NCBI RefSeq assembly: GCF_016718685.1
Contig: NZ_JADKCX010000044.1
Location: 1-55,876 of the forward strand
Source: Haliscomenobacter sp.
GTDB taxonomy: Bacteria; Bacteroidota; Bacteroidia; Chitinophagales; Saprospiraceae
Reading direction: 5' to 3'
DNA: 55,876 bases
Below are positions 9,345 to 19,269 of the stretch, in pieces. The first letter of the stretch is position 1. Each line of letters begins with the position of its first letter. Below the pieces are notes generated by a model. It was not told where the DNA came from. It did no database searches and was given only the letters and a program-made list of their open reading frames with translations. The translations under genes and the position numbers were made by a program.

Positions 9345-9953
9345 TCATCCATCATCATCCAGCGTCTTTTTCCAATCCAAATACCCAAAAATCGCCACCA
9401 CAAACAGAATCAATGTCAAAATCGAAAACATCAACAACTCCTTGTACAGCAAGAGCGGAATGGCCACCAGATTGGAAACATTGAGCCAAATCCAGTTTTC
9501 CAGTTTGCGTTTGGCCAACAGCCACATGCCCGCCCAGGCGGTGGAGGATACAAAAGCATCCAAGAGGGACACATCCGAATCCGTGTAGGTGCTGAGAATC
9601 CAATAGAGTAATCCCCAGCCTACACCAGCAATGGCCCAGGTAATCCATTTTTCCCGGGAGCTGCTGCGGGTGATTTTGGAAGCTCCGGAAGCGGATGGAT
9701 TTTTCCAATTGGCCCAGCCATAGATGCTCATCAGCAGGTAATACCCTTGCAAAAGGGTCTCCGCGTAAAGCCCGGATTGGAACAACAAGATGGAGGCACA
9801 ACAAACACTAATGATCCCGGTGGGATACAGCAAAATGTTGTTTTTGCGGGCCAGTAATACCTGGCTCACCCCAAAAGCCACTGCAGTCCATTCCAGCACA
9901 CTGGTTTTCCGAATCTGCTCAATGAGCAGCGCCCCTGCATCATGTAGGTCCAT
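9345..9953 (-). CDS. pnuC: PnuC-type nicotinamide riboside transporter
   Basis: The 202-residue membrane protein has the PnuC layout of about seven helices with a SWEET-like internal duplication. Recognisable blocks are LEWTAVAFGVSQVLLARKNN, IYGWANW (substrate-site Trp motif of the first half) and ENWIWLNVSNL in the second half. PnuC proteins let the vitamin B3 form nicotinamide riboside enter by facilitated diffusion; trapping needs a kinase such as NadR, which is not seen here. Related members carry thiamine or riboflavin, so the substrate is not certain. The gene follows the A2M gene by 28 nt on the same strand and precedes katG. Confidence 0.85.
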   Translation of the reverse strand: MDLHDAGALLIEQIRKTSVLEWTAVAFGVSQVLLARKNNILLYPTGIISVCCASILLFQSGLYAETLLQGYYLLMSIYGWANWKNPSASGASKITRSSSREKWITWAIAGVGWGLLYWILSTYTDSDVSLLDAFVSSTAWAGMWLLAKRKLENWIWLNVSNLVAIPLLLYKELLMFSILTLILFVVAIFGYLDWKKTLDDDG

Positions 9954-9981
9954 ATGAATAATTGTCCAATTTGAATAGAAT

Positions 9982-12900
9982 TTATGGCCGGATTTTTAGC
10001 GTTTCCACATTATTCCTTCCATACAACGTCGGAAAATACATCTCTTCAACCCGCACCGGGTTCAAGGTGTAGGTACCACTGTATCGCGGTTCCAGATTGA
10101 CCACAAAACGGTGCTTCCCTACTGGCAAATGTTCACAAAAGATACTCACTTTTTCGGCAAAATATTCGCGGTGTACTTCCGGGAAACGATAGCCATTGCT
10201 TTTTTCGCCATAAGAACAACCGGCAGGAATCGGGATTTCGATCATCACGTATTGGCCTTCCTGTTTGACGTCCACTTCGGCTACCAGTTGGGCGGCTTTG
10301 CCAAATTGTAAGGTCTTGATGGGTTCTCCGGCCTCTTCCAGGTGACTGCTTACAGCAAAAAGGTCGGCTTTGGGCGTAGGATTGGTATTCCAAAATTCCT
10401 GATAGGCCGTACAGAAAAACGGCCCGCTGCCCGTCACCGTGAGTTTGAGTGAACTGTTGGCAGTAAAGGTAGCTTCAAGTGCCTGCTTGTCGACGTTACC
10501 TTCCAATGCACCCGAAAGTTTTAATGCGCCCACTTGAAAATGGTTGCCCTGTGTCAGCTCGGGTAAAATGGTTTTTATGACGGATGCAACTTCCAGGGTA
10601 TTGCGCCACCCATTGCCCAGGCGCATGCCGTGGTGGGTGTACCCGCGTCTGGCCAAAAGATGCAAGCGGATGCGTTTGATTTCTTCAGTCAAACCCGCTT
10701 TTTTGGCGATTTCATAAGCCAGCAGGGTATTGGCGATGCGGTTGTTGTTCCAATGGTAAGTCCAATTCTGGGCTGCGTTTTCCTCCCAAAAGGCTCCGCC
10801 GTGGGCATCCAGTTTGCGGTATTTGACCAAGGTATCCAGGGCTGGTTTATACCCAAGTTCTTGCTGAATCCATACACTCAGCAAACGATCACAAAGTAAT
10901 TTTTGGGGCTTGGCCAGGCTGTCGCGTAACCCGGTAGAGTCGATTTTTTGGCCAGCCAACAAGAGGGTTTGTAAACTTTGCAGGCGCGCAGTTTCTCTTT
11001 GCGAAGGCCACTGACTGCTCAGCCAACGCAGGCCTGATTCGAGAGCAGAGCTGGAGAATCCGGCTTGTTGGGCACTGCTCAAGGCGCGCAGGACGTAATT
11101 GCTCATCCACACATTGGCCGGGCCATTGGGCCACCAACCCCAGGAACCATCGGCGTTTTGGGCTTTTCCCAACCGGGTCAACGCCTCCCGAATCATTTTT
11201 TCGCCTGTAAAGGTTTGATTGAGCGCCTGACGGATTTGTTTTTCGCTCAGCAATCCAATCAACTTGCTGGCGGTTTGTTCATTGCAGGCGTAGGGGTAGT
11301 CGCGCAGGTACTGGAGGTCTTCCAACAAAAAGGGGGCAGCGTGCTGGGTTGTGCCCGAAACTTAATCTGCCCGGTTTTGTTGCCAAAATTCAACATCGTA
11401 TCGCGCTCGATCAACAAAAACACACCATCTGCTTCCAGCGTGCCAATGGGCAAAAGCGGAATTTTGCGCTGTTCGCCGTCGGTGTAGCCCTGGGCGGTTT
11501 CGAGGGCATAACGGAATTGCAGGGAGTCGCCACGGCTGGGGGCTTGATACTCCGATTTTTCCACCAAGCCTTCTTTTACCTGATTTTGTTTTTCGTAAAT
11601 GCGCTGATCCGCTGCCTGGAAATGAGTGCGCAGGGCGAAGGTATCATTTGTATAATTGAGCACCTTGCCATTGAGGGTGGTACGATCCCCGTGTACCAAA
11701 AAACGCGGCAGATTCAACTGTGCCATCAGCGGCTTGTACGATTGGATGTTCCCGGTGTACAAACCCGCTTGCCGGTTTTTATCGGCCGCAATCACAAAGG
11801 TTTTCCAATTGGTGATGTCGTCGGGGAATTTGACCTTGAATTGGGCTTCTCCATAGCGGTTGCTGCGCAGGCGGGGTTGCCAAAAGGCGTGGTCGTGAAA
11901 ACTGCTGCGGATTCCGGCGTAACTAAGAATGGTGTCCATCGATTTACCACCCCTTATGCTAACGCCATCCAAATAGTATTCGGTTGCTGATCTTGATCCT
12001 TTCACATTTACCCCAGCAACTATTCCTGCAACGTTTCCTGCCGTTAGGGCAACAGTTCTCGACAGATTTTTAGTGGGCATCGTACCAAGACCCGTTACCA
12101 CTACTTCCGATAGGCTTGCACCTGCATTCAGGGTAAAATCGGTAGACCCATAGCGGCGACCGGGATCATAGTCAATTTCCTGGGTAGCGTAACCCGTATA
12201 ACTGGTCACCAGCGTATAAGCACCGAACGGCACCGGTAAGCTATAGTAGCCATCAATATCGGTCACTGCGCCAATGCTGGTGCCTTTTACCATCACCGCA
12301 GCCCCGATCAAGGTTCACCGCATTGTCATCCAGGATGCGGCCCCGGATGAGCTGCGTTCGGCCATTGTAGTTATCGTTGCTCAAGCTCGTACTGTTCCCT
12401 GACTGAATTGGTACGTAATTTTCGCCCAAAATGGCCGGTAAAAGGCTGTCAACTTTGCTGAAGCGGATGTTGGATAAATCTTCAAAAAGTAGCGTATCGC
12501 GGCGAATCTGAATGCTTTTGCGGAATACGGCTTCGGTTTCACTGAAGAGCAATAACTCGTAAATGCCCGCTGGAAGATTGTTGATGCTGCGGGTGGAAGG
12601 AGCCAGTGTCCATTTTTGTCCTTTGGCCTCATTTCTGATCAGCACCGTCAACAGGCGGGTAGAATCGGGTTGTAGCCCTGAAGCGGGATACGCGAATTGA
12701 TATTTCCCACTTAATTTTTCTTCCTTATCGGGTATTTTATCAAAAAGGATAGACCGACGTGGAGGGGAAAAAGCCCTAACCGAGCGGGGTGAAATGCTGT
12801 ATTGTCCGATGGCGGGATGGGGGATGGTTTTGGGCAGTAGCGGCTGTTTTTTTAGATCGGGAAGTACCTTGTACTCGTACAAACGTTCGCGGGTTCTGGC

Positions 12901-15591
12901 AACATCATAGCTAAAACCAGGCTCGAACACAAAGGATTTTTTGAAATGATTGATGTTCACGTAGCTCAAGCTTGCCCCACTGGCAAAAGGCCCAATGTGG
13001 TAATGGCCTCCGGATTGGTACGTCGCGAAATGGATGTTTTGGGGATGGTCCCAAATAAAAATACTATCGCCAGCCCGGATTTGATGCAATGCAAAAATGC
13101 TTCGGTTAACCAGGCTTTTTTCAACATCGCTGAAATAGTTTGGTTTTTCAAGGCGCCCAATTTTTACTGGATTTTGCCCACTTGGCCAATAATCTTCATT
13201 GATGACGAGTTCCAGTTTTTCGCCTTTGCGTAGCTGTACGCTGTCCAGGATGTATTCATGCTCCCTGGTGCGGATTACGATTTTGTTGCTCCCCGCCGGG
13301 GCGACAAAACTGTAGGGCTGATTGTCCTGGGTATCGTAATAATACAGCAGTTTGCGGTTGGCGTAAATCAGGTAAACAGGCTGCATTTTGCCCCCTTTGA
13401 CCACATATGGCGCAAATTGGGCAATGCTTTGGTAAAAAGAGTCACGCTGCATGGAAGAGTCGCGTCGTTCGCTGAGCAATTGGCGGTTGTAGCGGTATTG
13501 GTAATACAAGGTATCCTGCAAATGGAAGGTTTGTACTAAAAACCGAGACATGGGAAGATTATAATCCGGATCGAGGGTATTCAACTCAAAACGGGGAAAT
13601 ACCCGGGGTAACAATTGTTTGCGAAAACCAATATTGGGTGCGCTGTAACTGGTTTGTGGGCCAAATTGGGCATTGATGGCCCCGGCACTGAGGTCTACGC
13701 CTCTGGCCGGGCGGCCCGAGCTGCGGGTTACCCGTATCTGGTAGTTGTTTTCTTGCCCGGGGATGACGCGATCCGGGCCTTCTAACTTGATGGAAAGCGC
13801 CTTGGAATAATGGCGGAATTCCTGATTTTCACTAAAAACTTCGCCAGCCCAAAGGTATTGGTAGAACAAATGGTAGGCACTGGCATCAACATCCCGACGC
13901 TGCCAAAACCACGCAGTATCTCGGGTAAATCCTTCTTCCACCAATCCTGCGCTGGTTTTGATTTGGTACCAAAGGGGTAGCCGTCGTTGATTCTGGATCG
14001 ATAAATGAATGGAATCATGGCTACGCTGTCCGGCAAGGGCAACACGATGGTCTTCTTTTTGGAGATCGAGGGTAAAAAGTGCATCGGGCGTTTTCCCCAA
14101 AAGTAGATAAGCCGCTACATCGGGATCGAGGGGGAAGCGTACCGGGGGCAAGATCATTTTTCGCCGCTTTTCGCCCCCATACAACTGTTCTTCTACCATC
14201 AGGGAATCACGGGAATTTGAGGTACTGGAAGCGACTACCTCGAATTTGTCGAGGCTGAGCTTCACATCAGACTGGTTTAAAAACTTGACTACTTTTTCTT
14301 TAAAATCCAGTTGACCAGCGCTGTTGTTGAAATAAACGTGACACCGAACATCCAACGAAGCCTCCGGAAACAGGGAATCGGGCAAAACCAGACGCCATTC
14401 CCCACTTACGCCCAGGCTTTCTTTGCTGCGCCAGAGGGTGTCGGGCACCGCAACCTGCTCCGCATGAAAACGATGGATTGCTCCCGCCAGCAAAAATATT
14501 TCTGCTTCAGCATCGGGAACACTTAGCCCATTGGTGGTTTGGGCACTGAGGGTAAGGATACATTTTTCACCGCGTTGAAACGTGGTGGTCGCCGAGTTCA
14601 GTTCATACTTGATTTCGTCCAGTTCATAGGCTTCTAGCCGGAAGGGCTGAGATAAATTTGACCATTGCTCATGGCCCGGATGGGTGATGGAGATGTAGTA
14701 ATCCCGATCAATGTCGAGCGTATCCGCTAAAGGCCAATCAAAGATGTACACGCCCGGTTTTTCGGGTTCAATGGTTTTGTTCAAAACTTGTTTTGGCCAG
14801 CGCTGGGCGATGTTCAGCTCAAGTTTTGCGCCCAATGGTCGGCCTCCCGGCGCGGTCACATAAGCCTTCATCTTCAAGGTGTCACCGATGCGATAAATGG
14901 GCTGACTCAAGGCAATGTACCCTTGCAATTCACGATTGTAATTGCGAGGAAACCAATATTTCCAGGGCAAACTCCAGTGACGGGCACGGATGCTGCGGGC
15001 AACATACCGTACGGGTGTACTCAGCACCCGCAAGGGCCAGGTGACGACCCGCCCCACCGACGTGGAGGCAAACCGATCGTAAGGAGCCAGGATCGGTGTT
15101 TTTCGACCTTGCCGCTCCAATTCATAGTACGTACTATGGCTGGGTATGCGCACTTCCAACACCCCGGTTTTGGGCGAACGTTTGCAGTGAAAACTTTCGG
15201 TGACTGGATCGTAGCGGATCTTTTTTTGGTCTAAAAACACCTCAGCTGATGACAGGTTCTGCCCCAGGGTATCTTTCACCAAAATGGACAGGTCATGACG
15301 GTTGTTGAGTACCTGCACCCGAATGGGGCTGTTGGTGTAAAGGGCCACATAGGCGGATTCTCCGAAGGGGCTGACTTTCAGGTAATGCCCAATTTCACGT
15401 TCGGCCTGTATTGGACTGATGGGGGTATGGAAAAAAGTGGAGTCGGGTTTTTTGGAGGGATGGTGGTACAAATAATCGGCTTCCCTCGGATGGAGGCGGA
15501 AAAACCGAACATAGGGGCTTTGGCCAAACAGGATGGAAGCCATAAGGGTTAAAGCCAGGATGAGGCAATGGGTCGTGTAGTTTTTCATCAC
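9982..15591 (-). CDS. Giant alpha-2-macroglobulin family protein with plug-like insert (two frameshifts)
   Basis: Three overlapping frames read as one protein of about 1870 residues. The N-terminus has a signal peptide (MMKNYTTHC..., ending LFGQ), then macroglobulin domains, including the MG2 motif YRIGDTLKMKAYV. Near codon 1090 comes a carboxypeptidase-regulatory-like fold (IRGRILDDNAVN..., GAVTDIDGYYSL), then a SusC plug-like stretch (SEVVVTG, EYYLDGVSIRG), then the A2M core (FPDDITNWKTFVIA). The thioester motif CNEQ (Cys codon at 11284-11286) is intact, followed by the alpha-helical thioester domain. Bacterial A2Ms trap proteases at the envelope. Breaks: one extra G near 12308, and a T5 run where T6 is needed near 11327. 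Either a damaged gene or sequence errors. Confidence 0.8.
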
Positions 15592-15681
15592 AGGTGCGTT
15601 TAGTTTTGTAGATGCGCTAAGCTAGGGGATTACACAGTAGTGGGGCGGGCTTATTTTGTCGGGAGGAATACCAATTGTAGT

Positions 15682-15728
15682 GGCGAATTGATTCGCCAAC
15701 TGAATTATTTCGGCGAATCAATTCGCCG
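15682..15728. repeat. GGCGAATTGATTCGCC inverted pair
   Basis: Two 16-nt copies, 15682-15697 and 15712-15727, are exact reverse complements of each other, and each is itself nearly palindromic (GGCGAAT...ATTCGCC). They can form one long hairpin or two small ones. The pair starts one base after the HAD stop codon (minus strand) and lies between it and the A2M start. No T-run follows, so a protein site or RNA-stability element is as likely as a terminator. Confidence 0.7.
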
Positions 15729-16340
15729 TTACAACACCCCCTTCTCCTCCAAAAACGCCCGCAACTGCTCCGGCGACTCAAACTGCACCGCAGGCAATCC
15801 CACCGCCAAGGCGCCGTGTACATTTTTGAGGTTGTCATCGATGAACAAAGCCGTGCTGCGCTCGATGTTGTAGCGGCTTAAGATCAACTCATAAATGGCT
15901 GGATCGGGCTTGATCAACTTTTCATCGCCGGAAACCAGAATGCCTTCAAACCAATGCATAAAATGGAAGTTATCCAGGGCATAGGGAAAGGTTTCGTTTG
16001 ACCAATTGGTGAGCGCGTACACCCGATGTTTGCCCTTGTTGCGGATTTCATCCAGGATGACCACGGTATCTTCGATGGCTCCATTTAACATTTCAGTCCA
16101 GCGGCCATAAAAAGCGCGGATTTCGGATTCGTAATGTGGGTGTTCCGCCACCAGTAGCTCGGTAGCTTCGGCCAGGGTACGCCCGGCGTCCTGTTGCTCG
16201 TTCCAGTGGCCAGTGGTGACTTCCGCCAGGAATCGTTCCATTTCCGCCTCATCGCTGAAGATTTGACGGTACATGTAGCGCGGGTTCCAGTCCACGAGTA
16301 CGCCGCCGAGGTCGAAGATGATGGTTTTGAACTGGGCCAT
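15729..16340 (-). CDS. HAD-superfamily phosphatase (HAD-IA type)
   Basis: The 203-residue protein shows all HAD motifs in order: motif I IIFDLGGVLVDWNP near residue 8 (nucleophile Asp in FDLGG; the usual second Asp is replaced, as in the YihX branch), a helical cap, motif II YALTNWS, motif III Lys in KLIKPDP, and motif IV FIDDNLKN. It is closest in pattern to YihX-like hexose-phosphate phosphatases such as alpha-glucose-1-phosphate phosphatase, but the substrate cannot be read from sequence. It lies upstream of the A2M gene on the same strand; the gap holds a strong inverted repeat. Confidence 0.9.
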   Translation of the reverse strand: MAQFKTIIFDLGGVLVDWNPRYMYRQIFSDEAEMERFLAEVTTGHWNEQQDAGRTLAEATELLVAEHPHYESEIRAFYGRWTEMLNGAIEDTVVILDEIRNKGKHRVYALTNWSNETFPYALDNFHFMHWFEGILVSGDEKLIKPDPAIYELILSRYNIERSTALFIDDNLKNVHGALAVGLPAVQFESPEQLRAFLEEKGVL

Positions 16341-16349
16341 TTCTTTTGA

Positions 16350-16423
16350 GTTTTAGGGTTTAGGTTTTAGGTTACTCACTATTGTCGTAAAGTAAAAACT
16401 ATGTGCAACTTAAAACCTAAAAC
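16350..16423. repeat. Intergenic hairpin, GGTTTTAG class
   Basis: Left arm 16350-16372 (tandem TTTTAGG/TTTAGG units) pairs imperfectly with right arm 16405-16423 (TAAAACCTAAAAC). It sits in the divergent region between the HAD start and the PspC start, so here it cannot be a terminator for either neighbour. Confidence 0.55.
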
Positions 16424-16489
16424 ATTTTCCCGGATATTGCGTTAATTTGCATTGTCCTATTGACTATTTATTTGCCAAATGAAATAGCT

Positions 16490-16705
16490 ATGAAAGAAGT
16501 GAAGTCCCTGGTAGCGCGCTCCGCCTTTGGAGTGTGTAGCTATTTAGGCCAAAAAATGGGCTTATCAACGGATCGGGTGAGGCTATATTTCATTTATGCC
16601 TCTTTCGTCACCCTGGGCTCGCCCATCATCGTGTACCTGGTGATGGCGTTCTGGCTCAATGTAAAAAAATACATCAAGGCGGGTAGGAATATGTTGTGGT
16701 CCTGA
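16490..16705 (+). CDS. Small PspC-domain membrane protein
   Basis: From ATG 16490 the protein has 71 residues. The pattern ARSAFGVCSYLGQKMGLSTDRVRLYFI followed by one transmembrane helix (ASFVTLGSPIIVYLVMAFWL) is a PspC domain, which normally starts with a G(V)C..LA..... block and contains one or two helices. In phage-shock systems PspC senses membrane stress, but stand-alone PspC proteins in Bacteroidota are not characterised. The upstream TTG-started extension contains no family pattern, so I prefer the ATG. Confidence 0.75.
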   Translation: MKEVKSLVARSAFGVCSYLGQKMGLSTDRVRLYFIYASFVTLGSPIIVYLVMAFWLNVKKYIKAGRNMLWS

Positions 16706-16744
16706 AACAAAAAACCGGGTAACTTGACCAGGATTCGTCAATCG

Positions 16745-17164
16745 TCATCGGATGTTCGCACACTCGCTCATCTCCAATATTTTTTCAAATTCTTCTCCGG
16801 TCAGTGGCATCACCGAGAGGCGGCTTTGTTTGATCAACGCGATGTTGGCCAATGCTGGCGTGGCTTTAATTTCTTTCAAGGTGATCGGGCGTTTGATGCG
16901 GCGAACCGGGATGACCTCTACCACCGACCAATCACCCGACTCTGCGGTGGGGTCAGGATAATGTTCTTTGGCTACCTGACAAATACCCACTACTTCCATC
17001 CCAATGTTGCTGTGGTAAAACAGCACCTGATCTCCTGCTTTCATGGCGCGCAGGTTATTTCGGGCAGCGTAGTTGCGTACCCCATCCCACATGCCTCGGC
17101 CCTCGGCTTCGAGTTTGTCGTAACTATAGGCATCAGGTTCGGATTTGACTAGCCAAAAATTCAT
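16745..17164 (-). CDS. EVE-domain protein (thymocyte nuclear protein 1-like)
   Basis: The 139-residue protein is a single EVE domain: MNFWLVKSEPDAYSYDKL at the start, WDGVRNYAARNNLRAMKAGD, the FYHSN motif, then GICQVAKEHYPDPTA and WSVVEVIPVRRI. EVE domains belong to the PUA fold and bind modified bases in DNA or RNA. Stand-alone EVE proteins of this exact length are widespread in bacteria, and some are guilt-by-association linked to modified-DNA restriction; nothing around it here suggests a restriction system. It is divergent from the mscS gene. Confidence 0.93.
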   Translation of the reverse strand: MNFWLVKSEPDAYSYDKLEAEGRGMWDGVRNYAARNNLRAMKAGDQVLFYHSNIGMEVVGICQVAKEHYPDPTAESGDWSVVEVIPVRRIKRPITLKEIKATPALANIALIKQSRLSVMPLTGEEFEKILEMSECANIR

Positions 17165-17196
17165 GGTTTTCTTTTTAATGCGCGCAAGTTAAAAGA

Positions 17197-17227
17197 GATT
17201 TGACAAAGTTTAAAAAATTGTCAAATC
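17197..17227. promoter_or_regulatory. Perfect 10-bp inverted repeat in the EVE/mscS divergent region
   Basis: GATTTGACAA (17197-17206) and TTGTCAAATC (17218-17227) are exact reverse complements with an 11-nt A/T-rich spacer. Lying 33 nt upstream of the EVE start and 69 nt upstream of mscS, it fits an operator for a dimeric regulator controlling one or both genes. The regulator is unknown. Confidence 0.5.
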
Positions 17228-17295
17228 CTTCTTCATGCAAATCCAATCCTCTGCCATTCTTGTTATCTTTATGCTTTTTCTAAAGCATTCCCAAA

Positions 17296-18150
17296 ATGAA
17301 TGAATTTCTAAGCGCACACATTGGCACAGTTGGAGCTTTTGTTGGTATACTTCTGGGTACCTCAATCGTCGCTTACATTATGGATGGCGTTTCCAAACGT
17401 TTCATTGAAAAAGCCACCAAACTGATCAAAGGAGATCCCATCCACTATCATTTTTTGCGGCACTTTTTGTCGGGTTTGATTTACGTGATTGGCATCAGCT
17501 GGGCCATTTCAGCAGTGCCCAGTTTAAAAGCCATTGCAACTTCAATATTGGGTGCAGCGGGGATATTGGCTATCGCCATTGGTTTGGCCTCCCAAAACGC
17601 CTTATCCAATATCGTCAGTGGCATCTTCATCGTCATCTTTAAGCCGTTCAGCATCAATGACCGTTTGCGCATTCGCGACAATACCCTCTCTGGGGTCGTC
17701 GAAGACATTACCCTGCGCCATACCGTGATTCGGGATTTTGAAAACCGGCGCATCATCATCCCCAATTCTGTAATCAATCAGGAAATCATCATCAATGCTG
17801 ACTTTGGCGATGATAAAATCTGCAAGTGGTTTGAAATTGCGGTAGACACGCAGACCAATATCGATTTGGCCAAAGACATCCTGTGTGAGGAAGCCCTCAA
17901 ACATCCCCTGCGGGTAGACAACCGCAAGCCCGAGGACATCGAAAAAGGCAAGCCCGAAATTACGGTCAAGGTACTACGAGTTGACGAATACGGCATCCGC
18001 TTGCGTGCCTGGATATGGGCGAAAGATTCTACCGATGCTTTTACCATTTCCTGTGACATGTATGAATCCGTAAAAAAACGCTTTGACGTAGCGGGCATCA
18101 GCGTTCCACAAGTGCCGAAATTAAAAGTTCCTGGCACCGAAGAATTATAA
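17296..18150 (+). CDS. MscS-family mechanosensitive channel
   Basis: The 284-residue inner-membrane protein has three transmembrane segments. The pore-lining third helix is recognisable (SILGAAGILAIAIGLASQNALSN), with the Ala/Gly packing pattern and the following IVSGIFIVIFKPFSINDRLRI of the MscS beta domain. The cytosolic part continues with RHTVIRDFENRRIIIPNSVI, a strong MscS signature. Such channels release solutes on sudden osmotic down-shift. It is a minimal-size member. It precedes the ZIP transporter on the same strand, but the ZIP gene has its own promoter. Confidence 0.93.
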   Translation: MNEFLSAHIGTVGAFVGILLGTSIVAYIMDGVSKRFIEKATKLIKGDPIHYHFLRHFLSGLIYVIGISWAISAVPSLKAIATSILGAAGILAIAIGLASQNALSNIVSGIFIVIFKPFSINDRLRIRDNTLSGVVEDITLRHTVIRDFENRRIIIPNSVINQEIIINADFGDDKICKWFEIAVDTQTNIDLAKDILCEEALKHPLRVDNRKPEDIEKGKPEITVKVLRVDEYGIRLRAWIWAKDSTDAFTISCDMYESVKKRFDVAGISVPQVPKLKVPGTEEL

Positions 18151-18234
18151 ATAAGGTTTAAGCATAAGCATTACTGTATAGCTTTGACATCGTAAAAAAA
18201 AATGCAAAGCATGTAAAAAAATTGTGCGCTCAAC

Positions 18235-18265
18235 TTGATTTAGACTAATCTAAATTATATTTTTG
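18235..18265 (+). promoter_or_regulatory. ZIP-gene promoter with palindromic operator in the spacer
   Basis: A Bacteroidota-type promoter is visible: TTG at 18235-18237, a 20-nt spacer and TATTTTTG (TAnnTTTG) at 18258-18265, 23 nt before the ZIP start. The palindrome ATTTAGA-CTAA-TCTAAAT (18238-18255) fills the spacer, an ideal place for a repressor. Its form resembles DtxR/MntR/TroR-type metal-responsive boxes, fitting a metal-ion transporter, but the regulator is not in the window. Confidence 0.6.
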
Positions 18266-18287
18266 GTTCATCAAAAAAATATGAGCC

Positions 18288-19110
18288 ATGCTGACCATCA
18301 ATACCATAACCGAATCATTCATCGGATTACATCCGGTGCTACAAGCTTTAGTGGCGACCTGTTTTACCTGGGGGGTCACCGCCCTGGGTGCTTCCCTGGT
18401 TTTCTTTTTCAAAACCGTCAATCAAAAGGTGCTCGACGCCATGTTGGGTTTTGCGGCAGGAATCATGATTGCCGCAAGTTTTTGGTCGCTGTTGGCGCCG
18501 GCAATTGAAATGAGTGAAGGCAAAAGTCTACCCGCCTGGTTTCCCGGCCCTGGTTGGATTCATGGGTGGGGATTGTTTCTGTACCTCATCGATCAGTTCC
18601 TTCCGCACCTGCACATCGGTTTGGAAAAAGCAGAGGGGGTTCCCACGTTGGCGCCGGAGTATATTGCTGGTTTTGGCCATTACCCTGCACAACATTCCCG
18701 AAGGATTGGCGGTAGGGGTAGCGTTTGGTGCCGTATCTCAAGGCATTCCAAGTGCCAGCCTAGGTGCAGCGGTGGCATTGGCCATTGGCATTGGATTGCA
18801 GAATTTCCCGGAAGGAACTGCGGTATCCGTACCCTTGCGTCGCGAAGGCATGTCGCGGGGGAAAGCCTTTTGGTACGGACAGCTTTCGGGGATTGTGGAG
18901 CCTATTGCCGGCGTAATTGGTGCCGCGGCAGTGCTGGTGATGCAACCCATTTTGCCCTACGCGCTCGCTTTTGCCGCAGGAGCCATGATCTACGTCGTGG
19001 TAGAAGAACTCATCCCCGAAGCCCAACGTGCTGGCAATACCGACATGGCTACCTTGGCAACCCTGGCGGGTTTTAGCATCATGATGACTTTGGATGTGGC
19101 TTTGGGGTAA
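18288..19110 (+). CDS. ZIP-family metal-ion transporter (frameshifted)
   Basis: The protein (about 270 residues) is spread over two frames. The N-terminus (ATCFTWGVTALGASLVFFF, LDAMLGFAAGIMIAASFWSL) and C-terminus with the metal-site helices (LAITLHNIPEGLAVGVAFGA and GIGLQNFPEGTAVSVPL, each with the HNIPEG-type motif) are clear ZIP features. ZIPs import Zn, Fe or Mn into the cytosol. Reading requires three indel corrections: an extra base near 18549, a missing G in the GGGG run near 18579 (the two compensate), and an indel near 18648. Such compensating pairs in short homopolymers suggest sequence errors rather than decay. The upstream palindromic operator supports metal regulation. Confidence 0.85.
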
Positions 19111-19165
19111 GTCGAGGTGGTTGTTACCGAGCGAAGTCGATGGTCACCGAGCGAAGTCGAGGTGG
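19111..19165. repeat. Short direct repeats ACCGAGCGAAGTCGA
   Basis: Two identical 15-nt copies at 19126-19140 and 19146-19160 are flanked by copies of GTCGAGGTGGT. They lie just after the ZIP stop codon. They resemble short interspersed repeats; no function can be read. Confidence 0.6.
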
Positions 19166-19269
19166 TATTTACCTACATTCTACTGTCGTTGATCGCCATT
19201 TAAAGCGCTGGATAATTATTTAGCTTAATTTCACGGGAGATTCTAAAAACGCTTAAAAGAGGGAATCCT

